In this document: piece after piece, positions 29,328 through 36,883 of the stretch
Numbering within the stretch: the stretch's first letter is position 1
Layout of the letters: each line of letters starts with the position of its first letter
Origin: Candidatus Acetothermia bacterium
Lineage (GTDB): Bacteria; Bipolaricaulota; Bipolaricaulia; RBG-16-55-9; JANLFV01
DNA: 64,000 nt
NCBI GenBank assembly: GCA_024653345.1
Contig: JANLFV010000006.1
Location: forward strand, 17,061-81,060
Direction: 5' to 3'
The notes under the pieces: model-generated
Databases searched by the model: none
What the model saw: only the letters and a program-made list of their open reading frames with translations
What the model was told of the DNA's origin: nothing
Program-made: the position numbers and the translations under genes

Positions 29328-29356
29328 ATGATAGCACAAAGGGGCCCATTAGTCAA
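29328..29356 (-). promoter_or_regulatory. Promoter for hpf
   Basis: TTGACT (29351-29356) and TATCAT (29328-29333) on the minus strand, spacer 17. The start would be about 29321, leaving a leader of under 10 nt before the hpf ATG. Confidence 0.65.
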
Positions 29357-29404
29357 CCGCGCCCTCTTCTGCCCTCCAGTCGCAGCGATCCGTCATCGCG
29401 CCCC

Positions 29405-29433
29405 TGGTCGTCGGCCACCGAGAGGGCTATAAT
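29405..29433 (+). promoter_or_regulatory. Probable promoter for rimI
   Basis: A perfect TATAAT (29428-29433) with a weak -35, TGGTCG (29405-29410), at spacing 17. Predicted start near 29440 gives a leader of about 10 nt before ATG 29450. Confidence 0.45.
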
Positions 29434-29449
29434 GGCGCCGAAGACGGGG

Positions 29450-29962
29450 ATGCAGATCAGGAAGGCTGAGGAACGCGACCTGAAGCGGGTGATGGAGATC
29501 GAGCGCTCCTCCTTCACTAGCCCATGGCCGGAGGGGCTGCTGCGGGGCTACCTCGGCGAGGACGGCTTCCTCGTGGGCGAGGACGGCGAGGAAGTGGTGG
29601 GCTACATCCTCGTCGGGCTGAGGATCCCCTCGTTCTTCTCAAGGCTGGAGAGGCGCACCCGGCTCCTCTTCCAGCGCCGGGACGAGACAGACCCCGAGCT
29701 CCACATCGGCCATGTGATGAACCTGGCGGTGGCCGTTGACCGGCGCCGCCGCGGGCTGGGGTCCCAGCTCCTCCGCGCCGGGCTCGGTTACCTTAGAGAC
29801 CTCGGAGCCTGGCGCGTCGAGCTGGAGGTCCGGACGCAAAATAGGGAGGCGATCCAGCTCTACCGGAAGTTCGGCTTCTCGATCGAGCGGCTGATCAGCC
29901 GTTACTACAGCGACGGGGATGACGCCTACCTCATGGCGCTCCGGCTGCGCGGAAACCCTTGA
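29450..29962 (+). CDS. rimI: RimI-type N-acetyltransferase
   Basis: GNAT-fold acetyltransferase of ~170 residues: MQIRKAEERDLKRVMEIERSSF, PWPEGLL, VVGYILVGL, the acetyl-CoA loop VDRRRRGLGSQLLRAGL, and ELEVRTQNREAIQLYRKFGF. This matches RimI-like ribosomal-protein acetyltransferases, though specificity cannot be read from sequence. ATG 29450 is chosen from the domain start and the TATAAT just upstream; ATG 29432 would fall inside that -10 box. Confidence 0.85.
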   Translation: MQIRKAEERDLKRVMEIERSSFTSPWPEGLLRGYLGEDGFLVGEDGEEVVGYILVGLRIPSFFSRLERRTRLLFQRRDETDPELHIGHVMNLAVAVDRRRRGLGSQLLRAGLGYLRDLGAWRVELEVRTQNREAIQLYRKFGFSIERLISRYYSDGDDAYLMALRLRGNP

Positions 29963-29965
29963 CGG

Positions 29966-29994
29966 TTGCGCCTTCACCGCACTTGGGCTACACT
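29966..29994 (+). promoter_or_regulatory. Promoter for the mre11-rad50-nurA-herA cassette
   Basis: TTGCGC (29966-29971), spacer 17, TACACT (29989-29994). The start would be at about 30001-30002, only 3-4 nt before the mre11 ATG, so the transcript would be nearly leaderless. Confidence 0.5.
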
Positions 29995-30004
29995 TCATTT
30001 TGAA

Positions 30005-31054
30005 ATGAGCGAGATCCTCCATCTGGCCGATACCCACATCGGGACGAGGCAATACGGCCTGGCGGAGCGGCGGGCCGACTTCTCCGCGGCCTTCCTCCAG
30101 GCGGTCGAGCTGGCCATCGCCGAGCAAGTCCGGGCGGTGGTCCACGCGGGGGACCTCTTCGACAGCCGGAATCCCTCGACCGAGGACCTCCGCGATGCCC
30201 TCTCGGGCTTGCTCCGCCTCCGCGAGGCGGGGGTCCCCTTCCTCGGCATCGTCGGAAACCATGAGCAGAAGAGAGGTGTCCAGTGGCTCGACCTCTTCGC
30301 CGCCCTCGGCCTGGCCGTCCACCTCGGCCCGGAGCCCTATCCTCTCGAGGGGACTCGGATCTACGGTCTGGACTACTCCGGGCGGAGGGAACTCGAGCTG
30401 CCGCGCCTCTCGGGAGGCGTGCTCGTGGCCCATCAGTTGCTCGACCGGATCGCCACGGTCTCCGGGGAGCTGAAGTCCGCCCAGCTCCTGGACTGCGGGG
30501 CCGAGCTCATCCTCTTGGGAGACTACCACGAGCACCAGAGCTGGCTCGAGCGGGGGGTCCTCATCACCTATCCCGGCTCGACGGAGCGCTGGCGGGCGAG
30601 CGAGCGGTCACCGCGGGGGGTGAGCCTGATCGACCTCGAGACGAAGCGGCTGACCCGAAGGAACCTCCAGACGCGGCCGTTCGTCTACATCGAGGCCGAT
30701 GAAGACCCGCTCCGGCGGCTCAAGGGCGAAGAGGTCCGTGGCGCCGTAGTCTGCGTCTATCGCGGCGCGGGCTGGAAGCCGGAAGAGATCGAAGAGGAGG
30801 CCCGAAGCCGGGGGGCACTCGCGGTCCAATTCCTCGAACCGGGCCCGGCTGCGCCCTTAGCGGAGGAGGTAGAGCTGAGCGGGGCGCAGCTGGAGTTCCT
30901 CGACCTGGAGGAGACGCTCGCCCAGGAGTTGGCCCGTCTGGGGCTCTCGCGGGAAGGGCAGGAGATCGAGGCGATCATCCGTGATGAGCGGATCCCGGAC
31001 TCCAATGTGGACGCCGAGGTGACCAGGCTCTTGGAGAGCTGGCAGGGGCGATGA
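30005..31054 (+). CDS. mre11: Mre11/SbcD-family DNA-end nuclease
   Basis: Manganese-dependent nuclease that with Rad50 processes double-strand breaks. 349 residues. Phosphoesterase motifs in order: I HLADTHIG, II HAGDLFDS, III GNHE, IV VAHQ, V GDYHEHQ. A C-terminal capping and Rad50-binding region follows, with acidic helices ending DSNVDAEVTRLLESWQGR. It overlaps rad50 as ATGA. The company of nurA and herA points to the archaeal-type resection machine rather than a simple SbcCD pair. ATG 30005 starts at the conserved first strand. Confidence 0.93.
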   Translation: MSEILHLADTHIGTRQYGLAERRADFSAAFLQAVELAIAEQVRAVVHAGDLFDSRNPSTEDLRDALSGLLRLREAGVPFLGIVGNHEQKRGVQWLDLFAALGLAVHLGPEPYPLEGTRIYGLDYSGRRELELPRLSGGVLVAHQLLDRIATVSGELKSAQLLDCGAELILLGDYHEHQSWLERGVLITYPGSTERWRASERSPRGVSLIDLETKRLTRRNLQTRPFVYIEADEDPLRRLKGEEVRGAVVCVYRGAGWKPEEIEEEARSRGALAVQFLEPGPAAPLAEEVELSGAQLEFLDLEETLAQELARLGLSREGQEIEAIIRDERIPDSNVDAEVTRLLESWQGR

Positions 31055-33816
31055 ACGAGCTAGAGGGCCGACTGCTCGACCTCTGGAGCAAGCAGGCTGC
31101 GGAAGAGGAGAGGGCGCTCAGGCCAGCGAGCGGGGGGATCCAACTCCTCCGGCTCGAGGTGGAGAACGTCTTCTGCTACCAGCGGGCGGAGGTGGAGTTC
31201 GAGCCGGGCCTGGCGGTCATCGCGGGGCCGAACGGCTCGGGGAAGTCCTCCCTGCTTGAGTCGATCTTCTTCGCGCTCTACGGGAGCCGCGCCTGCCCGG
31301 CGATGGGCCGCTCCCTGGCCGAGGTGCTGCGCGACGGTGCGCGGCAGGGCCGGGTCTCGCTCCACTTCCTCTGCTCCGGGCAGCGGTGGAAAAGCGAGAT
31401 GGGCCTGAAGCGCCAGGGGGAGCGGGTCACGAGCGAGCGCGAGAGCTGCCGGCTCCTCCGCGAGGACGGGATGGAGTGGCTGGGCGTGGAGGAGGTCACG
31501 GCTCAAGTCCAGGAGTTGCTCCACATGGACCGGGACGACTTCACCAACGCGGTCTATGTCCGGCAGGGGGAGATCGACCGTCTGATCCGGGCCGGGGAGG
31601 AGGAGCGGCGGGGGATGCTCGACCGGCTTCTCCGGCTCGAGCGGCTCGATAGCTATGCCACCCGGGCGAAGGAGGGAGCGGCACGGGCGGTCAACCGCCG
31701 GCTGGCAGTCCTCCAAGGCGAGCTGGCCGGCCTGAGGCGAGAGTTGGCCGCCCTGGAGGAGGAAGGGCTCGCCCGGGCCTGGGCCGCGCTCGAACGGGAG
31801 GTCCAGCAGAAGGAGGCAGTGCTGGCGGGCCTGGAGGCGGAGCGTGGACGCCTTGAGGAGGGCCGTGCCAGCCTCCGCGAGCGCCTTCGTCGGCTTGCCT
31901 CGGCGGCCAAGGAACTCCAGGAACTCGAGCTCGAACGGGAGGAGAAGCTCAGACGGACCAAGGCTCAGGAGGGGGAACTGGAGCGGCTCCGTCTCCTTCT
32001 CACCGGCCTCCAGGCCCAAGAGGAGGAGCAACGTGCCCAGCTTCAGGATTGGCTCAAGGCGTTCCCCGATTATCAGATCTTCCGCCTCCCGGAGCTGGAG
32101 GAGCGCCTGGAGCAAGCTCTAACTGAGAGCCGGGGCGAGCTGGAAAAGCTAAGAGCCGAGGTCCAGGCCCGCCGGGAGCGGCTGGCCCGGCTCGAGGCCG
32201 AGCTGGGCCATCTGCAGAAGGAGATGGAAGGCCTTGACTCCAAGGCTTATGAGCTGCGGACCGAGCTGGCAGCCGCTCGGGAACTAGCTCAGGCGAGCGA
32301 GCAGGAGCTGATGCGCTTTCAGAGCGGCCTGACGGAGATCGAGGCTAAGGCGGAGGCTCTCGCCTCGCGGGTGGGGGTCCAGCCGCTCGCTGGCGAGCCG
32401 CTCCACGCCCGGCAGGCAGCCCATCTCGAGCGGCGCGAGCGGGCCCGCGAGCAAGCAGAGCGGTTGCGCGCGGAGCTGGTCGCGGCCCGGACGCAGCGCG
32501 CGGAACTGGAGCGCGAACTGGCGGAGAAGGAGGGGCTGATCGAGGCCGGCCGCTGCCCCACCTGCGGCCAGCCGATCGCCGCGGCGACCTTCGCCGATGT
32601 CCTTGCCGAACTGCGCCAGGAGCGCCAGCGCCTGGAGGAAGCCGCTGCCGGGCTCGAAGAAGAGATCGGGAGCGTGGAGAGCCAGCTTCTGGCTCTTGAA
32701 GAGGAGCGGAAGGTGCTGGACCGGCTGGCCGTGCTGGCTGTGGAATTCCAGGCGAAGCGGGAGCAGCTCGAAGACAAGCGCCAGGGCCTCCGCAGATTCG
32801 AGGAGCAGTGCCGGGCCCTGGAGGAGCGGCTTGCCCAGGCAGAAGAGGAGCTCAAGGCGCGCGAGAGGGGCCTCGTGGCGAAGGGCAAGGAGCGCGCAGC
32901 CCTGACGGCCGAAGTTGAAGAGCTCTCGCGGCGCCTCAATCTCGCGGAGGAGGGGCAGGCCCGCCTGGAGAGGCTGGCGAAGTTGAGCAGTGAGCTGCTG
33001 AGGACGCTGGCCAGGCTCGAGGAGGCCGAGGGACGGAAGCAGGCCCTCCTCGAGAGCCTGGGCAGTCTGCGGGAGGACTTGGCCCGACTCGACCGGAAGG
33101 GCTCGCAGCTCCGGCTCGAGCTGGGCGAGCGGGCCAAGCTCGAGCAGGACGAGGCCCACCTCCTGGCAGCTCTGAAGGAGCTGGAGGCGCGAAGGGCAGC
33201 GCTCCAGCGCGAACACGCCGCGCTCCTCGATCGGCGGGGCCAGCTCGCGGGGAAGCTGGAGCGGTTGAAGCACCTCCAGGCCGAGGAGCAACGGCTGGCC
33301 GGGGAGGTCGGGCGGCTGACCGAGCTCGCCGAAGAGGTGGCCCGCTTGGAGGGGCTCTACCGGCAAGTGAAGGGAGAACTGCGCAAGCGGAATGTGGCCG
33401 CGATCGCCCGCCAGTTCGACCATCTCTTCCGCCTCATGGATGCCGGGGACAACTACAGCCGCGCGCTCATCGATGAGGGCTACCGGATCGAGATCGAGCT
33501 GAAGGATGGCCGCCGGATCGACCCCACTATCATGTCCGGCGGCGAGCGGGCGTTGATCAACATCGCCTTGAGGTGCGCGATCCACCAGGTCCTGGCGCGC
33601 GCGGTCGGACCGCTCCCGCTGATCCTAGATGAGCCGACGATCTACCTCGACCGCGAGCGGATTCAGCGGCTCCAGCTCCTGCTGGAAGAGCTGGGAGCCC
33701 AGCTCGGCCAGGTGCTCGTCGTCTCCCACGAGGAGAGCCTGGTCGAGGGCGCCGACCACGAGTATCGGACGGAGAAGGGGCCGGCCAACATCTCGACCGT
33801 GAGGAGGGTGAGGTAG
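31051..33816 (+). CDS. rad50: Rad50/SbcC-family SMC-like ATPase
   Basis: 921 residues, close to archaeal Rad50 size. Walker A GPNGSGKS (59-66), Q-loop YVRQGEIDRL, two long Leu/Glu/Arg-rich coiled-coil arms, zinc hook CPTC (502-505) between them, signature MSGGERALINIALR (SGGER at ~829), Walker B LPLILDEPT (D860, E861), and a D-loop/H-loop ending VSHEE. It tethers and opens DNA ends for Mre11. It overlaps mre11 by 4 bp and nurA follows at once. Confidence 0.95.
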   Translation: MNELEGRLLDLWSKQAAEEERALRPASGGIQLLRLEVENVFCYQRAEVEFEPGLAVIAGPNGSGKSSLLESIFFALYGSRACPAMGRSLAEVLRDGARQGRVSLHFLCSGQRWKSEMGLKRQGERVTSERESCRLLREDGMEWLGVEEVTAQVQELLHMDRDDFTNAVYVRQGEIDRLIRAGEEERRGMLDRLLRLERLDSYATRAKEGAARAVNRRLAVLQGELAGLRRELAALEEEGLARAWAALEREVQQKEAVLAGLEAERGRLEEGRASLRERLRRLASAAKELQELELEREEKLRRTKAQEGELERLRLLLTGLQAQEEEQRAQLQDWLKAFPDYQIFRLPELEERLEQALTESRGELEKLRAEVQARRERLARLEAELGHLQKEMEGLDSKAYELRTELAAARELAQASEQELMRFQSGLTEIEAKAEALASRVGVQPLAGEPLHARQAAHLERRERAREQAERLRAELVAARTQRAELERELAEKEGLIEAGRCPTCGQPIAAATFADVLAELRQERQRLEEAAAGLEEEIGSVESQLLALEEERKVLDRLAVLAVEFQAKREQLEDKRQGLRRFEEQCRALEERLAQAEEELKARERGLVAKGKERAALTAEVEELSRRLNLAEEGQARLERLAKLSSELLRTLARLEEAEGRKQALLESLGSLREDLARLDRKGSQLRLELGERAKLEQDEAHLLAALKELEARRAALQREHAALLDRRGQLAGKLERLKHLQAEEQRLAGEVGRLTELAEEVARLEGLYRQVKGELRKRNVAAIARQFDHLFRLMDAGDNYSRALIDEGYRIEIELKDGRRIDPTIMSGGERALINIALRCAIHQVLARAVGPLPLILDEPTIYLDRERIQRLQLLLEELGAQLGQVLVVSHEESLVEGADHEYRTEKGPANISTVRRVR

Positions 33817-33818
33817 AT

Positions 33819-35048
33819 TTGCTCTCCCCGGATGTCAAGCAGAGGTTAAGAGAAGGGATCGAGGAGTTCGCCCTCCCGTTCGACCTGGGGAGGTGGGGTG
33901 AACAGGCGCGGGAGGCGTTTACCAATCTCGAGCCTGACGGGGCCGTCCAGGCCCTCACCCCGCCGAGCTACGCCAGCCGCTCGATCGTCGAGCTCGCCTC
34001 ATGCGAGAGCCCGTTCAAGCGGACCTTCGGGCTCGACGGGGGCTCGACCCGGCCGATCCACTTCGCGAATGGGACGACACTGTGCGCCAATCAGGCCGTG
34101 ATGGTGAGCGAGCCGCCGCTAGAGTTGGAGGGGCTTCCGCTCGAGGCGTTCCGAACTGTGGCCCTGGTCACCCAGTCCTTCGCCCCGAGCGGCGGCCCGC
34201 GGGCCGCTTACCTCGAGGAGGGTCTTCTGGGGATCTGGCGAATCCACCTCACCAGGGACTACCTCCGGGGCGAGATCGACCATGTCCTGAAGGGCCTGGC
34301 CGACGCCGCTAGCGAGGCCCGCCACGCCCTCCGGCTGGCCGAGCATCTGAACTTGGGCCGGGATGACATGCTGTTCCTCGACGGGAATGTCTTCCCGATC
34401 GGCCTCTACTATCTAGTAGGCGCACGCCGCTCGCCGGAGGTTGACCTCACGGCCTTCCCTGGCGCGACGCGGGCCCTGGCCCAGCACCTCCGCCTCGCGG
34501 AAACCATGGTCGAGCGCGGGGCGACCTATGCCGGGATCAACAAGACCCCTCAGACAAGCTACCTCCTCGGCTGCCTCCCCGAGGAGGGGCCCTGGGCCGA
34601 CGATCGCCAGCTGATCCGGGCCGTCTTCCACGACCTCCCCAAGGCCGAGCTCGGCTGGACTAACTGGTTCCTCCAGGTCCGGTATCGCCTCCCTGCCCCA
34701 GACCGCGGGGCGAGCGACCTCTTCCGCCAGGTCCCCTTCTTCAAGCTGGAGCTTCCCCCAGAGGACTACGCTATCGCTTACTTCTTCGTCTCCGATCCGC
34801 GGACGGCCGGCGGAGCGGGAAGCGTCCTCAAAGTCGAGGTCCCGTGGGCGATCCTCGAGAGGCATGAGCCAGAGAAGCTGCAGCGGGTGATCCTAGCCGA
34901 GATCGCGCGAGGCGCGGCTGTCCCGAATGTGATCCGGCGGGCCGACAGCCGGGCCAGAATCACCCAAGAGGAGCGGGAGGCTTTCATCAGGGGGAGCGGC
35001 CTCCCGCCGGACCTGGGGTATAATCAGGGCCGTGGCGAGCCGTGGTGA
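33819..35048 (+). CDS. nurA: NurA 5'-3' nuclease
   Basis: 409 residues. The RNase H-like NurA domain begins with the metal site LDGGST (D73) and SRSIVELAS upstream; later acidic motifs are MLFLDGNVFP and KTPQTSYL, and HDLPKAELGWTNWF with DYAIAYFFVSDP lies in the C-terminal half. NurA makes single-stranded ends together with HerA. The start is TTG at 33819, two bases past the rad50 stop, with GAGG nearby; no ATG fits the domain start. Its last codons overlap the alternative GTG start of herA. Confidence 0.85.
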   Translation: MLSPDVKQRLREGIEEFALPFDLGRWGEQAREAFTNLEPDGAVQALTPPSYASRSIVELASCESPFKRTFGLDGGSTRPIHFANGTTLCANQAVMVSEPPLELEGLPLEAFRTVALVTQSFAPSGGPRAAYLEEGLLGIWRIHLTRDYLRGEIDHVLKGLADAASEARHALRLAEHLNLGRDDMLFLDGNVFPIGLYYLVGARRSPEVDLTAFPGATRALAQHLRLAETMVERGATYAGINKTPQTSYLLGCLPEEGPWADDRQLIRAVFHDLPKAELGWTNWFLQVRYRLPAPDRGASDLFRQVPFFKLELPPEDYAIAYFFVSDPRTAGGAGSVLKVEVPWAILERHEPEKLQRVILAEIARGAAVPNVIRRADSRARITQEEREAFIRGSGLPPDLGYNQGRGEPW

Positions 35049-35056
35049 ACGGTGAG

Positions 35057-36772
35057 ATGAGCGAGAGCGAGTTCGACCTGGAGAAGGAGCTGGGGCTGGA
35101 GTTGGGGCGGCCGGCCAAGCCCGAGCTCGGACTGGGAGAGGACGAGCTCGGGCGGATCGCCATCTCGAGCGAGCTCTCCCTCAGCCTCACCGAGGCCAAG
35201 ATCGAGATGTATGTCCCCGAGAGCCGGCGGGACCGCGTGGCCGTGGGGGAGTATGTGGTCATCCCTTGCGATTATGCCGGGGGTAAGATCTTCGCCCGAA
35301 TCAAGCGCCTCTCCTACAGGAAGAGGGACGCGCTCGACGACATGAGCGAGGTCCACCTCCTGGTCGGGGCGGAGCGGGTCGGGGAAGAGGAGTATATCGA
35401 GCTGGCGGAGCTCGAGCCGCTCTCGATGATCGTCCAGGGCAAGGCCCTCGAGGTCCGCCACATCCCCAAGCCGAACACGCTCGTCCGCCGGGTCGCGAGC
35501 GAGGACGAGGTCAAGGTCGGACTCGACCTCCCGGAGGACGGCCTCTTCCTCGGCTATGTGGCGGTCAACGGCGAGCCGATCAGGCTCGCAAGCGGCCTCC
35601 CGATCCCTTACTACCTCCGGAACGACCCGGAGAGGATCGGGGATCCCCTGATCTTCACCCACACCCTGATCGCGGGGATGAGCGGCCGGGGGAAGACCCA
35701 TGTGGCCAAGAACTTCTTGAGACAGGTCGTCGGCTCGCGCTACCGGATGGAGCGGCGGGGCGGGGAGGAGCGCGAGGTGAACCTCGTGATCCTCGACCCG
35801 CACAACGAATACTGGCAGATGATGGAAGATAACCCGGTCCTGGCGAGCCTCCCCGCTAAGGAGCTGGACACCCTCCGCGGCCAGGGGGTGAAGTTCGGAG
35901 GAGTCAAGACGGTGAGGGTCTTCGTGGCCAAGGAGGAGGGGAGGCGCTACCAGGGCGCCCCGAAGTATCTGGAGTTCACGATCCCCTTCGCGCTCGTTCG
36001 CCAGTTCCCCTACCTGATCGCCGGCGGGGAGGTGAATGAGGAGCAGTTCGGGGCCCTCGTCCTCTTGGTCCGGGACTTCTTCGCTGCCGGAGGCGAGCGC
36101 TACCAGGAGTTCAAGGAGTTCCTCGAGGCCGCGACTGCCGAGGAGCGCTACAAGGCCGGGCTGATCCACTCTGAGACCCTCAAGGCCCTGAAGCGGCGGG
36201 TCCTCCGGCCCTACTTTGAGAAGGTCTTCGACCAGGGGGCCAACCCGCTCGACCAGCTCTATGAGGAGATCTTCGCCGAGGGGGCGGTGAGCGTCTTCCC
36301 TACGGAGCACCTGAGCCCGGAGGCCGAGCGGGTCGTGGTCCTCGCGATCATGTCGATGGTCGCGGACGCCAAGACCGAGGCGGTCGAGTCCGAATGGGCC
36401 AAGCGGATCGCCCGGTTCCCCGTGGTCCTGGTGGTCGATGAGGCCCACAACTACCTCACGAACGCCGCGACCCAGCAGGACCGGATCATCGTGGAGAAGT
36501 TCGTGGCCGCGGCCAAGCAGGGGCGGAAGAACCGGCTCGGGCTGGTCCTGATCACCCAGAACCCCCAGGATGTGAACGAGGCCGTCCTCTCTCAGGTGAG
36601 CACGAGGCTCCTCTTGGGGATGGAGGCGGGATTGGCCGAGCGGGCCGGCGCGCCGAAGGAGTATCAGAAGGCCCTGCCATACTTCGAGCGGGGAAGGATG
36701 GTTGTCCACTCCCCGGAGAACAGCCACCCCCTGGAGCTCCGCGGGCTGGACTCCTGCCTCGTCCAGCACTGA
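35057..36772 (+). CDS. herA: HerA hexameric DNA-pumping ATPase
   Basis: FtsK/HerA-superfamily translocase of 571 residues. An N-terminal HAS-barrel-like beta domain (VAVGEYVVIPCDYAGGKIFARIK) precedes the RecA-like core: Walker A GMSGRGKTH (207-214), LDPHNEYWQMM, Walker B VVLVVDEAHNYL (D461, E462), and the sensor/arginine-finger region LVLITQNPQDVNEAVLSQVSTRLLLGME. ATG 35057 is preferred; GTG 35045, overlapping the nurA stop, is possible. It completes an mre11-rad50-nurA-herA set known mainly from archaea. Confidence 0.92.
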   Translation: MSESEFDLEKELGLELGRPAKPELGLGEDELGRIAISSELSLSLTEAKIEMYVPESRRDRVAVGEYVVIPCDYAGGKIFARIKRLSYRKRDALDDMSEVHLLVGAERVGEEEYIELAELEPLSMIVQGKALEVRHIPKPNTLVRRVASEDEVKVGLDLPEDGLFLGYVAVNGEPIRLASGLPIPYYLRNDPERIGDPLIFTHTLIAGMSGRGKTHVAKNFLRQVVGSRYRMERRGGEEREVNLVILDPHNEYWQMMEDNPVLASLPAKELDTLRGQGVKFGGVKTVRVFVAKEEGRRYQGAPKYLEFTIPFALVRQFPYLIAGGEVNEEQFGALVLLVRDFFAAGGERYQEFKEFLEAATAEERYKAGLIHSETLKALKRRVLRPYFEKVFDQGANPLDQLYEEIFAEGAVSVFPTEHLSPEAERVVVLAIMSMVADAKTEAVESEWAKRIARFPVVLVVDEAHNYLTNAATQQDRIIVEKFVAAAKQGRKNRLGLVLITQNPQDVNEAVLSQVSTRLLLGMEAGLAERAGAPKEYQKALPYFERGRMVVHSPENSHPLELRGLDSCLVQH

Positions 36773-36775
36773 GGA

Positions 36776-36804
36776 TTGACTCCGGCCAAGTTCCGTGCTA
36801 TAGT
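36776..36804 (+). promoter_or_regulatory. Promoter for the S55-peptidase gene
   Basis: TTGACT (36776-36781), 17-nt spacer, TATAGT (36799-36804). It begins 4 bp after the herA stop and drives a leader of about 70 nt that ends in AAGGAGG before ATG 36884. Confidence 0.75.
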
Positions 36805-36883
36805 ATCGACAGATCTCGCTCGACGAAGGGAGGTGGTGGTTGGCAAGCAAAGCTAGCTCCTAACTACTCTCAAGGAGGTCAAG

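Noticed and set aside
31060..33585. Long antisense frames opposite rad50 (351 and 433 codons)
   Set aside because: They mirror the codon bias of the coiled-coil gene and show no family features.
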